From the NCBI GenBank assembly GCA_008921705.1, contig VFFE01006978.1, positions 834,255-898,254 of the forward strand: a stretch of 64,000 bases of DNA. The letters run 5' to 3'. Made by a program: the position numbers and the translations under genes. Origin of the DNA: Burhinus oedicnemus. Its lineage: Eukaryota; Chordata; Aves; Charadriiformes; Burhinidae. Shown here piece after piece: positions 1 to 16,100 of this stretch. The notes beneath the pieces are model-generated. The model saw only the letters and a list, made by a program, of their open reading frames with translations. It was not told where the DNA came from and made no database searches. Within the stretch, counting starts at the first letter, position 1, and each line of letters opens with the position of its first letter.

Positions 1-2554
<2,554 letters not shown>

Positions 2555-5500
2555 TCTTCGCTAAGACATCGCTGACAAAGAAAAAAAAGAACTTTTTTTT
2601 TTTAAAAAAAAAGTACAATCACTGTGGAGCAAAGTGCAACCAATATTTATCTAGACTGCTCTAAAGGATTCCCCACAATTCTGAAGTAGGTTTTATTCCT
2701 AGGGATAAAATTACCACATCAGTTATGATTTAAAGGATCCTGGATTCCAGTTGTTTTCACATCAATCACAACCGCCGACACTAGTCACACGGCCAACCAA
2801 GCTGTAGGATCTAGGAAGAGGCCATAATTTGAAGAATCCTTTTTATATTCGGCTGAGCTAGGAGAAGAAGCTGCTCTCGGCAGCTGCTAGCTTGAATGCG
2901 TTACATGAAACGCAGCCCAGCATGTGGAATTTATTGAAGATATGTGGAGGAGAGCCCGCCATGTCTCTTCAGCTCTGTACTGTGGTACAGGAATACTCAG
3001 GGGTTTGAAACTACAATATAACGTAGATATTTGTATTAAAAGGAATAGTCTTGTTCTCTGTGCAGTGTTAGTTTAAAATTTGTAACTGTGTCTGTGTTGA
3101 AACTGTCTTTGGCAAAATTTCCACAGGTGTTCAAAGTTTACTACTTAAACCTGAACAAATCGGCAAATGCGTGGCAGGCACTGTGCACCCCGGTTCTCCC
3201 AGCAAGGTTACTTCACCCCATTAGGCACCTCCTCCTCGACTCCAGGGACAAAGCAAAAGGCTTCTCGCAGGTGCTCCCTCCTCAGTTAGAGGCCAGATTA
3301 ACTTGCCAGCAAATCACCTTCCGTTTCTCACTCTCGTCAAGAGTTTTGAAAACCCGTGGTCTGTCCTCCTTTGCATATGGAAACGAGTCTTGCTGTCTGT
3401 CCGATGCCTTTGTGGTGGGCCGTATGCAACTTACTCTCCATGTCCTTTTCACTCAACTCTGGTTGGCTGCAGAGCTGAGATTCGGACTGTCAAGTCATAC
3501 CCGTATGTGAGGCAACATACCAAAAACACGTGCAGGAGGGCAACGCTGCCTGAGCTGGATCGGGGAGAAACAGAAGGTGTTTTACGATAGCTCCAGGGGG
3601 GAGCAGGGGAGAAGTCCCAGGGAGCTGGGACTGCTCCGGAGAGACTGTCCAGCACCAAAGATCGTTGATTTCGTCACCTATCACTTTCAGCCCTTTATTT
3701 TTTTCATAGAATCATAGAATGGTTTAGGTTGGAAGGGACATTAAAGATCATGTAGTTCCAACCCCCCTGCCATGGGCAGGGACACCTCCTACGAGACCAG
3801 GTTGCTCAAAGCCTTTTATTAACCTCTGTAAATATGGGTTGTAGCGGTAGTCACACATTGTTCTACTTACAAGCATTATTACTGATCCTTGTTAAGCTGT
3901 TCCGGAATGAACTCGGTACAGTAGGTTTTGGCTGTCAGGGTTAAATCGTAGCAGTACTCTGTTCTACTCCTGCCGTTAGCACGGGTTACCCCACTGAGGT
4001 TTCCATACCAAACAAAAAAAAAAACCCCAAAACAAAAACAACCCCCAACTTCCTGCACATCATCACCCCTTTATTAAAAAGAAAAATGCAGCGTGTTCTT
4101 AAAAGTGAGTCAGGAATATCAGTTTACTCCCAGAAAAGCAATGAAATTAACACATCTTTATACTTGACCTGCAACTCACTGGTGAAGGACTTGCCAAAGC
4201 TGCATTTTTTTTTTTTTTTAACACATAGTGTTAATTGAGCAACTTTTTTTAGCTTGTGAAAAGAGATGTTTACAGATGAAAAAACATAATATATTCAACG
4301 GAGGCTAAAGGAAAATGGTTTGCATAAGTCTGTGGTAATGTAGCTTAACTCTGATGCTGTAAATTTAGCAAATTTCAGACGAACAACCCATTTCTGTAGA
4401 TTTATTTTTTATTTTCCTTCAGATACAACCTGCCTTATCTATTTTAACACTTGGAAGAAGTAGGGAATATAAAAGCTGCCTCTTGAAGCTTTTGATACAC
4501 ACCTGAATGTATTCCAGTAGCTCTGGTTTTGCCAGAAGGGCTTGAGGCCAACCCTGAGTCTTAGTGTGGTGTAGAAGTTTCAGGTATTACGTGTTCAAAA
4601 ATGGTTTCCTTTTTGTTTGTGTATTTGATGTTTGCACTAAGTTCTTAAAATTGTAGGTGCTGAGACTACTCCGAGGAGTCAGCCCTCTGGTGAAGCAGTG
4701 CAAAATTGTCCTGGAGGTTGAGAATGCAGGCAGAAAGTCAGCCTAGTTCCCTGCCTGTACCAAACAATAGCAAAACCTTTTCCTTAACGCTCTCCTGCGC
4801 AGTTTCGGTAACAGCCTGGCCAGAGCGTGCTAAGCCAGCTCCAGCGGCGTAGGCCTGTTCCACTGAATGCTTGAACTGGCCGCCCGTGAATTCCTGGGAA
4901 GGAGACCGTTACTTGACATCTAAATTATTGCCGTTCTATTTTGGTTTTAAGCCTCACCATCAAGGCCATTCTTATGAATGTATTCAACTGGCCAGCATTA
5001 TATTTTACCTGTAGATGTTCTTGTCTATTCACAGGTTAAATTTGAATGTAAACTAAGATTTAAAGAATCATATGCAGATGCTTTTTGCTTAACTTATGTA
5101 ATTGCTTTTTTTGTGACTTTCGGAAGAGGGTTAAAAATGTTGCTTTCCTAGTGTAAAGTTTTCTTAACCAAAAACTTGGTGAATTTAGCTTCACTAGTCA
5201 GTCTACCTCATGTTATTGTTTATGAACTGAAACTGTCTGAAGTTGTGGCTATGGTCTGTTTATAATGTGCTTTCATTAAATTTGAATATATTAAGTTACC
5301 ATTTAAAACTGCCTCTCTCGTAACTGGTACTTTGCACAGGACGTTCCTCCTTTCTCTCTTCACACGCAACAGTGCTTGTCCCTGAGAAACCCACCTCATG
5401 CTGCTGACGTGAGTCCCGCTCGTTGATTCTATGGAGTTAACGTGGTGTGCTGCCAGTATGAGAGATCTTTCCATCTCTCTGGATACTTGCGATCTGGGAG

Positions 5501-6164
5501 AGCAGCTTTGTGTCAAGCAGACCAGAGGGAGGAGCTACACAAGCTGTAAATACCAACTTTTACCCCCCTTAAGTATAAGCAGCTGAAGAATGTGCTTATA
5601 CCCACACCACTTTTATGACAAAGCCCTTTACAGTCTGCTCCCGATCCTCTTGAAAATTACACGTCACAGCTTGGAAACGGCAGCACCTACAGCCCAGGGA
5701 TTCACCACCGTTCAGCTACTGCAGTTTTAAGGTCTCTGAGTAACATTTCAGAGGTGGGGGAAGTTCTGTGCTTTAGCTCTAGCCCAGAGTTACTGACAGC
5801 ACAATATAAACAAGTGTATCCTAACTCCACCTAGGTTCTGAAATGAAACCGTAAGATAGGAAAGATTTAATTAAATGTAAACTTACATTAGGGTTTTAAG
5901 GCATCACCTCTCACCTTACTGTAAGCCCTGTACCAGGACGGTATTGATCCAGAGCTACTGGGGAGCCGACCCTTGGGGGGTGATGCAAATACGTTGTCAC
6001 AAAGGGAATTCTGATCCCAGGCAGGTACAAATGCAGCAACTGTGTTCTCCAGAGACTGCTTCAAAACACACGCTGCCCTTAGCCACTAAGGTCATATTTC
6101 ACATACAAAAGTATAAAATACAGTAAAGATTCATTCACACTTAGTATCAGTACAGAGTAACTTT
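2555..6164 (+). other. GREB1L 3' UTR and gap before the convergent ESCO1 3' end
   Basis: No coding exon is seen. The first part must be GREB1L 3' UTR, but its end is not clear. ATTAAA-type signals occur at several places (for example around 4072 and 5274), and none stands out. A CR1 fragment lies at 3704-3815 and an A/C-rich low-complexity run at about 4008-4046. Confidence 0.6.
3704..3815 (-). repeat. CR1 LINE 3' end fragment
   Basis: The + strand starts with catagaatcatagaatggtt, then ggttggaagggac and caacccccctgcc. This is the reverse complement of the CR1 3' terminus with its ATTCTATG repeats. Only the last roughly 110 nt of the element are present. Confidence 0.93.
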
Positions 6165-7009
6165 AAAAAAAGCTATCAAGTATTTTATTTTTAATCTATC
6201 TACATTATGTACAGATCAAGAAAGGCCACAGCAGTTTTTCAACATACAAACCCTTTAAAAGAGGAGAGATTTATGAAGGAGTGACAAGTATCAAAGTGAA
6301 GTCCACTAACAAAGGTATATACTCAGTACAGTACTTGAAGAAAAAGGACGAGTACACCAGTCCTCAGGGTTCGCGTTCCACCTTGTACTCTACAGCTCCT
6401 CTGGGGGAGGAGGGGACAGGGGCAGAATGGGTTTCCGCCGCTGCTGATGCCTAGTGGGCTCCCTCACACCTGCCAGCGCACAGAATACACCCCGGAAGCC
6501 ACGGGGCAGTCTGTCACCCGTGACGACTGCACCCTAACGCTTCTTGCCTGGCTGCAATCGAGCGTAGCCTTGAACTCCGTCAAGCAAGCAACCATTAACG
6601 GCCTCACCCGGCTGCTGGAACCCGTGGCTGGAGCTCGGCGTCACCGCACCGAGCAGCACTGGTATATCACCACATTAAGAACTTCAGCATGTACTCATCA
6701 GTGAGACTAGGAGTCTTTGCATTAGTTTACAGTCCACTATGAACAATTTTCTGCTGCATGTAAACATGACTAACTAGATAAAATACAATCAAACTTTTGT
6801 AAAAGTTAATAAAATAGCTTTCTTTTACAAAAACAGTTAGCCTATTACTGCATTGTTTACAATTTTAATAAAATAGTACAACCTTTTGGTTGTTACCAGT
6901 CCTGAGTTCACTGTAATAAAAATGGCCCTGGCTTCTGCTGAAGGTCTGCACCCATTTGGTGCGTTTCGGCAGAAGTCTCCCAATAAAAATGGAATTCCTT
7001 CGGGCGCAG
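6165..7009 (-). other. ESCO1: ESCO1 3' UTR (proposed)
   Basis: This is the stretch from the ESCO1 stop codon (TAA, 7010-7012) to just past an AATAAA on the minus strand at 6184-6189. It has no coding potential. The exact 3' end is inferred from that signal, and an alternative ATTAAA lies near 6863. Confidence 0.45.
6184..6189 (-). promoter_or_regulatory. candidate ESCO1 polyadenylation signal AATAAA
   Basis: The + strand reads tttatt, i.e. AATAAA on the ESCO1 strand, about 820 nt past the stop codon. T-rich and GT-containing sequence follows on the minus strand, as expected downstream of a cleavage site. Confidence 0.4.
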
Positions 7010-7157
7010 TTAAGTCTGGTGCTGTCCGTTGAGGAAGTTGTATACCAGGAACTGGCCGGTGCCACAGTACTGCGTTGCAAAGAGTTTTCCATCAGGAGTG
7101 GGGTCAGAGAAAGCGATTTCTTCTTTACTTAAGTATGAGCCATATATGAAGTTGCTC
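7010..7157 (-). CDS. ESCO1: ESCO1 coding exon 10 (terminal)
   Basis: The acceptor is tttaacag|G, completing an Arg codon. It encodes [20 protein letters not shown] through FLNGQHQT and a TAA stop. It carries the catalytic Asp of FSDPT. Confidence 0.96.
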
Positions 7158-10100
7158 CTGTTAAAAAGGGAGGGGGGGGGGGGGGGGGGGGGAAGAGAGA
7201 GATAATTACCCTCAGGGAATAATGTAAGAATATTTATGCTATTAGGCCACAAACCATTAAGTGGCATGGACAGTCAAAAGGAAGAAGCTCTATTAGGAGG
7301 AGGTGGCTCTGTTTCTGTGAGCTATCTCCCCCTTCCAGTTGGCAAGGAGAATCACTTGTTCTGGCAGGGTTTTTATAAAGTTTTAGTATTTCAGAAGAAA
7401 CGTTTGTACAGAGCAATTACTTGCAAGCTGCGTCAAGAGTTCAGTTTCAGCATTTAAAAAAAAGTTTTAATTCATTCCAACTATTTCTTCATAGAAAAGA
7501 GACGGCTTGGACTATGACGACAGTCACTAGGAATGGAAACATAAGCTACAAACAAGTTAGGGTGCTTACGGAGGGGGCTGAAAGGACCCGATGAAATTTC
7601 AAGTTCCTGGTTTGAAAAAAGACATTTGACATTTGGATGACAGCACATCTTGGATTAATTTAGAACATCTAAGAACACAACCTTAAGGCATAATTAATTC
7701 ATAAGTGATACACTTTCAGTAATAACTATATGAAAAGGAAGACTCAATTTGCTTAACAACTTCATGAAAATATTTTATGTATGTTTTATTCTTACTTGAA
7801 GAAAGAGGAGAGAATCGAGGGCTACCATCGTACTTTTCTGTATGGCTACATGAGCAAATTTAGAAAACTGATCGCAGGCTTTAAGCACTCCATCAGGGGA
7901 AGAAGGAGGTAATGTTTATCCTCAAAAACAGAAGAAACTCCCATCAAAGTTAAGTTTTTTAATTCCTATAAAATAAACTTATATGTACTTGCAGAGCAAG
8001 TATGAACTTTGATCATATATGGACATCTCCATTAAGTCTTGAGGAAAAGACAATAGGAGGAAAATCCTTTAAATTATTACCAGCTTTATACCCTTGTCTT
8101 CAGGAAGATGATTTTGCAAGATTCTTAAGACTGTCTGACCGAGTTTTTGTGACTGCAGGTCAGCTGTGAAAGCTCAAGTGAAACAGGGCAGACATTTTCA
8201 AGGTGGACTCAAGTTTACACCAACTCTGGCAGACATCAGACCTTTCTACAAACCAACTGAGCACCAGAAACACACCAGGCTCTTTTTGGCGAGCCTGTTT
8301 TCTACTAAGGTAGCAATGAGCTAATGGAAGGCCAAACAAGCACCAGAGCACAGCAAAAGGTAAGATGCAGTGCACAGCTAACAGGAAAAACTGAAACCTC
8401 TTCTTGCTAGCCGCAACAAACCATTAAAATTGATTCTAAAGATCCTTTAGAGCTGTAGCAGAGGGAGCAACTCCAGCAACGCTTTGGGGAAGAAATCTTT
8501 CCTTTAGAAATAGTTTCTAGGAAGCTACTGAATACACAAAAATCAGCCAAAAATAAAACCCAATCATCAAGTTAATATGCTTATCTAAATACAGCTTTAC
8601 AGTTGAAAGTTCAGACAGAATGTGATCCAACAAGAACTTTCTAGCAGCTCCAGCAGCCACACAAGACGCATTCTGCAGCACAGAATAACTTTGCTAGGCT
8701 CTCCAAATACCCAAGAGGGGGAGGATTGGCAGACACAGGAGCAGCTGTGCCTCAAACTCCAACAAGATGAGGCTAGCCAGGCACCTAGCACAAACCTGAC
8801 AGCCCAGCAGTAATAAGATTGGGGTAGTTCTTGGCATTACTCAGAACAGATGTTTAAACTTCTAGGAAACATCACTGGAAGAAACCTACAGTCTGGAGAT
8901 TCAACATGCCTAACATTTATCTAAACAGTAGCATGGATGTTTCAGTCCTTTTATGGATCTAGCACTTAGCGTTCAGCTGAATACACTCATCACTAGCTAT
9001 TAAAGCTCCATGGAAATTGAAAATATCTCATAAGGCTCAGTGAACCCAAGAAAAGCAAAAAAAAAACAAAACCAAAAACCAAAAGAGCTGGAAGTCACCA
9101 GACTATATTAAATCGTTTGGTGCACTCATCTGTTCTTTCCACCTTTCTACCTCTAAGGAATGGACATTCGGCCAATGATTAGGTCACAGTCCTTAACACT
9201 TGGGTAATACCACTCTTTGACCAAAGACAGTCTCATTTCCTTCACTCATAATTACCTCACAGGAATTTACCCAAGCTCATTGGCAGTCTGCTAGGCTGAC
9301 TCATTACAACTGCACTTGGCAGAAAGATTTCTGTTAAAGACAAGCTATTGCAGAATACTGGCCTTAGTTATTGAACTCCACATAATACCAGAACTGTGAA
9401 CTGTGCTAAAATCTACATCCCAAGTATCACCACCAGCTTAAAAATGCAAGCTTGAGACACACAAAGCAATAAATATCTTGCACTGAGTTTTATCTAAAAC
9501 ACCAAGGAACTTTCTTTATATTACCTAAGACATTCTATCATCCGAGAAGCAATCTTCTTTCGACGCATCATGCTGAATACCCATATTCGACTAATCCCAC
9601 AAATAGCAGGTTCTGGAGAAGTTGAACAGCACCAGGCTTTCTGTCTTTCAAATATGACTTTTTCATTTTCTGAACTGACTTCTGGAACCTTCTCTTCTAT
9701 AACTCTGTAGCCCTGCAGGTGATGTAAAAAATATTTGTCACTTTACAAAAGCATCACTAATGACTGAACAAAGCAAAAAGACTGCGTATTTGTGTCTCAT
9801 TTAATTTTTAACAGTTTCAAAATTGGAACAGATGATAAAAGATTAAACCAAAAATCCCTCTAAAGCTTATCCGATTTAAAATAACAGCAACAAATAATCC
9901 AATTCTTATTACCACCTGTATTAAAGCGTTTGCTTCAATTTCTCTGACTTTGACTAAGATCATTTTGCTTCCTGTCTGCTACTCCCGAGGGACAGTAGAA
10001 AACACCACAGTTTACAAGGGAACAGACAGAATATGTGACAAAGTTCTGACATAAGTTATCAGTACTGCAAGTGGCAGCACAACTTCTTGTCCTGCTCTCC

Positions 10101-13100
10101 ACTGCACAGTTCTGCCCTCTGCTTCTGTTCGCTGTGGAGCTGTTTTACCCCTCAGTGATTCAACTCCCTCCTACAAGAGTACCCACTTCTCCACCACATT
10201 GGATTTCTGCCGGGCAGGGAGCTGAATCTGCTCGTCAACAAGCAAGAGGAGGGCCAAGCTAGAATAGCAGAGTAAGAAAAATTCCACCCTTTGCCTGTAG
10301 CAAGTTCTTAGATGAGCAGGTCTGAGCCAAGTATGGCAACATACACGTGTCTCAGCTCAGTGTCAACTATACAAAAATGAATAGCTACGTTTCAGAATGG
10401 TCTACCACCACAAGTTGTCTCCTCCTCTCTGGAAAAGGCGTACACAGAATACTTACTTGCTAAGACTTAAACTGCTAGATAATTCTCTAGTTTCAGAATG
10501 TCTGAAGAACAGCCACTAAGCACTGACACAGACTGCCTTTCTCTAATTCAATCACTTACCCACTGGATATGTTCTGCAATTAAACAACCGATAACTTTTT
10601 TGTCGTTAGAAATAAAAAGAAGAGTTTTAGTTCTAGAGTAACACATAAGCGGAGCTTGCTGAAATCCCAAGTCATTGTCTACCATTTCTCGAATTTCTTC
10701 AACCTGTCAAAATAAGTTTAAATGCTGTTTAAGGAACACATGTAAATATACATTTGTATAAATATATATATTTGTAAAAATGCACTGAGGTCTCTAGAAC
10801 ACTGAAAACTATTCCAGAAGTTAAGGATTACCCTAAGTAATCTGCAACACATTGGTCCACATAAATATTCCTTAAATAATACTCAGCTGGAAATAGGAAG
10901 AGTAGAGACTGACTGAGTTGGCTTCCATTAAGTCCAGATGTCAATTAGTCCAACACTAACAGAGAGAATACAGATAATCAAAGTGTGGACTCTGATATTC
11001 TAGAAGTAAATGAGATCTATGCCAAAATTGAACTAGCTTAGTCGAAGGTTTTCTGTCTGTTATTTTTCAAGTCTTGAACGAACTAATCCATCAAGGGTTT
11101 TGAGCAGATGACAGCAAGCAGTGACAAGGCAATTAGAAAATTATGCATTTGTTGTAAAGGAATTAATAACTGTCGTCTCTTTCCTTGAGCCTTCTGCTCT
11201 TCCATTAGCTTTGAAAAGAGAAACAAGCCAAAACCAAAATTTTGTTTAATATTAGTAAGTTTAGAAGAAATACATAAACTCCAGCATGAATGTGAACAAG
11301 AGCTTATGCATGAGCTGAGATTTTACTGGGGGATTCTTGTACCTACAACCAAGCACTGAAACAGCCTCTATCATCCCTCTGTCACCTCATATCAGACAGA
11401 AATAAGGTGGCCTTTCCTACGTGGTGCATTAAAATGGCTTAAGCTTCTTTAATGCATGTTGTACTTACATTAGTAAAGCAAAAGTAAAATTACCAATGCT
11501 ATGAATATGTGAAGTTATTGCTGATCAAATGAAAATTGTGTTAAAAAACACTTTTAAAGGAACTTTTAAAAGGTACAGTATCAGTTACTCTCCACTTTCT
11601 CATCTATCCTTCAGGTACCAGTCTTTTAATGACAAGTCCAATTAGCCAATTTAAAACACTAAGTAAGCATTCTTGAAGGCAATCATCCACAGTGGTGACA
11701 GCTATAGTCTCTCTCAACTTCAGAGAGAATCACACAGAATAGAGAGCTCTAACCTAAATTACTTCATTTGCTACAGTCTGCCTTTCCTCTGTCCCACTTA
11801 GGTATTTTAAGTAATTTTTTTCTTCAGCCATTTTAGTAAAAAAATGTGCAATGAATGTACTGAAATGAAGATAATACCACCAGAGAATCGAAGCTTAATA
11901 AATAAACTTATCTGCATTAAATACTGTAAAAAGAAAATTTGTTGCTCTAAGTCTCTACTAGTGTATTGTGCTGAGTTTTGGATAGAGTTTCAAAAGAGAC
12001 ATGAGACATCGCACAAATGGAAACAGAGGAGAGTATGACAATGATCAGAGCTCTATAAAATGTTAGTTAGGAGTATAAACTAAAAACCAGCATATGCTGT
12101 CAATCTCTTCAAAGTGAAACACTCAGAGTCTGTTCAGGCACAGAAAATCTGCTGCAAAGAGGAAAAGAAGGATGTTTTCTACAGCTATGGCAGCATGAGG
12201 AGCACTAATGAGCTTAAATTGCAGTACGGAGATTCTGTTGGACATTTAGGGAAAATTTCCTAATGTTATGGATAGCAAAGCACTGTAACAGTCTGAAGAG
12301 TTCAGCAAAACCTCCAGTGGTAGAAGTTTTAGAAAGCTGTCAGATGCATCATAACCAGAGCTGATCCTGCTTGGGACATGGGAATGGACTAGATGACTTT
12401 GAGGCCGCTTTCCACCTAAATCTGGTTTTATCAAAAAATCATTTAGAGAATGGTGCCATATTTGTGCTGTATAATAAAGTCAGTACATTTCAGTTTGTTT
12501 AAATATAGTAGGAAGTTTGTATTACATAAAATATCTGGCATTCAGCAAGTACCTTAAAACAAAATTTTTAAAAAAATCAGTTGGTTGATACTGTTCCCAC
12601 CCCTGCCTTCCACTCCTGCTCAGCCCCATCCCCTCTATGAAGAGAGCAGCAGGGCATAAGAGCGAGGTGTCTGACCTGTTTGTGGTAAAAGCTACAGAAC
12701 CACTGCAAGTTTTGAGTCTAACTTCAACTGCTCACACATAAATTACACAAACTTTACTATGAACATGGTCATTACTTATATTAAAATGTCAAATGAGGTA
12801 AGGTATACAAGTCCAGTCCTTTCCACCATACCTTTTTAAGTGCATACTTTGGGTCATCAGGAAGAACCATTATTATCTTTCCATCAGGATATTCAGCCAA
12901 AATTCTCTCCTTTTTCCAACCCTAAATAAAACAAACACTTATCTAAACCATACACAAGATGTACTTTTACAAACAAAAATTGCATATTATTGTTCTAGAC
13001 ACTGAATGTATGCAGAGACTTCACACTATTTAGCAGTTGCTTTGCTAGAGAAGGAAACTTCAGCTAGCTTTTTAAAATGAGCACAACAGATACAATATGA

Positions 13101-16100
13101 TCTTATTTATACAATAATTTATACAATAGCCTAACTATATCTAGAAACAATCCGTGAAAGTGCCTTATAATTTCCCAACTAGATTTTTTTCCCCAAGGAC
13201 TGCAGTGCAAACTGAATTTTAAAACAGAAGCAGCAAACTCGGCTTACATAACTGATTTCCAAACCTATGTAATACTTATTTTCCAAAGGCCAGTGAATGG
13301 GAAAAACCCTAATTTTTATTAAAAGATTTCTTTTTAACATAGTTACCTCCACAAATACACACTCAGTTTTAAAGTTTGGCATGCGAAAGACCTCCAGGAG
13401 GTTCTAAGTGAACTGATTGGCATGCAGTTGCCCAAAATGTAAGGAATAGTTTATTTTGTTACTGATCATAACTGTTAAAGCCACAAGAAGGATACTAGAA
13501 AAAATTTTATAACTACCTTCTAAGAATCTAATGGGGAAGGAGGCTACGTTGTGTGTATCTGAAGTATAAACATACTCAAAAAAATAGAGGTAATTAACTC
13601 TTCTTCAGATCCACACTCGTGGTGAATAATGAGCAGTACCTGCATGGAAAAAAACAAAACAAAAAAGCCACTTAAATCTAGTAAGATGGGACTGGTAGAT
13701 ATTAGAACTCATGTTGCTTTGATGGGACCTAAAAATACTGAATGCAGAATTAAATTCAGCCACTAAAAAGGCTGATCTACAAGTCTTACTCAAAGCAACT
13801 TTAAATAAAAAAGCCTTTGAAGAAACAATATTGATGGAATAATTCTCATTGAAATCTGTACCTTCCCATAAAATAACGTTCAACTAAAGACCAAACAATG
13901 GAATTTGGCACAGAATGAATGCCATATATACTACCACAAAAAGTGACAAACTTAAGTGTTATAATACTTGATCTGTATCTCATTTTAATGATGCTGATTT
14001 TACTCCCTTACCCCAAACAAGACATGATGAGAATCATTTTGGAAATGTATCTACTTGCTGGTAGTCCTGGAACTATTTAAGTATAAGTTTAGCACCCAGC
14101 ATGGCAACAGTTGCAACACAGACAGCATTTTAATCCTGCCTGCTTTTCTTCTCAGGAGTAGTTGCACTAAATACCAACACAAATGAAGATCCTATTTGAA
14201 TTTATACACATTATGGTCTGAACACAAAGGGCAGTAAACAGCAGTGTCACAATATTCAGGGAAGCAGAGAAGTACAATTTGTGGGATTGTGACATGCTTG
14301 TGAGACTGTTAGAAAAGGTGTCAAAAGATTCAGGCAAGGATTACTACTCTCTAACCTCAAATACCATCCTCTCTCAATTTTTTTTTGCTTTTGCTGCCTT
14401 TTGGCTACTTGTTTGCCTTGCAAAAGCTTTCTATAGCCTATTTTAAACCAACTGTGACTGCCAGCAGATAAATGCAATGCGTCTGGCAATCCTACCATTA
14501 CAGCATCCAGAATGCTGCAGGCCTAACGCAGAAAATTTAATGATAAATTTTAGGTTAAGGTATCCTGCTAACATTATAGCCAGGTTATTTCCAAAAAAAA
14601 GAAATCCAATGGAAGAAAACATTTCTGAACATCATACTGCTGTTACACTTTTAAGCAACAGTATATTAGCAAAAGTCTAAAAATAATTCCATAAAAATGC
14701 AGTAATTGACTCTCTAATACTTAGAACTCATTATTTTCATTATTATCCACCTGTTCATTTTCTTAAGTGATTAGTATAATATGGGGACGGATCATACTGA
14801 GGAAAGGGGTAGTTTCCAAATTGAAGTATTATGGAATTTATTCAGAATTGTATCTTTTAGATGAAGCTTTCCAAAAAGTTTCTGCAAACCCTAAGCTCAT
14901 CCAAGATTTTTAGTGAAGACATTTTAAAGTCATATTCCTTTGTTACTGATGCAGCTTTAAAAATTCCAAAAAGAAAACCTAACATTTCACATAAGTATGT
15001 GCATCTTCAGTATCTTTATTGTTCAGTCTTAGTAAGGAATGAACTGTGTTTCCTTTAAACCAGACAAATGGCAGTAATGCACAGGATTGGCCACAGCTCT
15101 GTCATATTCTAACACTAAGGCTGTTAAGGAAAATGTGCTATAGCTTCAGCTGGCACTGATCCTATCAGACACCTACAATACGCAAAATATGCTTTAGTAC
15201 CAGTATCTTGCATGTGGTCTGAAGATGATTTCCCTTAACAAACCTATTAACATTTTTTTTAAAAAAAAAAACAAAACCCCACTATTTAAACACTATTAAA
15301 ACAAAATAAAACAGCCTGCAAGGTATATCAATCACTGAGAACTAAAGTAGGACTCCTTCACTCAGGCAGATGGCAAGAACACCTTACTGTAGTAAGAAAC
15401 AAAAGCATTATGTCTGCAATATACTTTATAATATTCTGCTGTGAAAATTGCTTTTTCTTTCCTTTTAATTGACATTACTTTAGGGCATTAAGACTTATTT
15501 ACTGTTGAATCAGGTGCCCAAGCATTGATATGCATTGCTTGTGATAACCAAAGAAGTTAGAAGGAAAACTATTGTTCCCACCAGGATGCATGTTCTGCAA
15601 GGCCTGGGGTGAAAGAACATTATTATACCACTCCTCCCTGATACTGGGAGTCCATGCTCAACAACAGATTACCTATAGCCAGCAGTAGCAAGGCACATAT
15701 AGCCTAATCACCACAGCTGGGCAGACTGGTGCTGCACCCAGCCCCTTTGGTGTGTAATGACTGTTGCAATACCTTCCTCCCCTCTGTGTTATGGCTATTT
15801 ATCCTAGAGGTATTTGTACTCGTTTGAGAACATAAGGCAACTCTGCAGTGCACAGTTAACTCCTTTTTAATTTACCTCTAACTTTTCCTCCCAATTCAAA
15901 CAAGATTGAAGATCCCTCCTGCTTGTTTATTAAGGTGCAACAGCAACTGAATTACAAAAGAAAGAAGTAATTCACAAAAGGGCAATACAGACAAGCAGTA
16001 GCTGCCACATCATGAAATAGTACAGACAGTAATTACCGCTACACTGTGTAGTGCATTGCTTTCACTGCCTATTATAGAAGTATATAATGAATGATGTAGA

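Noticed and set aside
3088..3510. 140-codon + frame downstream of GREB1L
   Set aside because: Lies in the GREB1L 3' UTR region, lacks recognisable similarity and has no splice link to any gene.
7010..7267. Poly-proline stretch in the open frame upstream of the last ESCO1 exon
   Set aside because: It is the translation of the C21 intronic tract before the acceptor, not coding.
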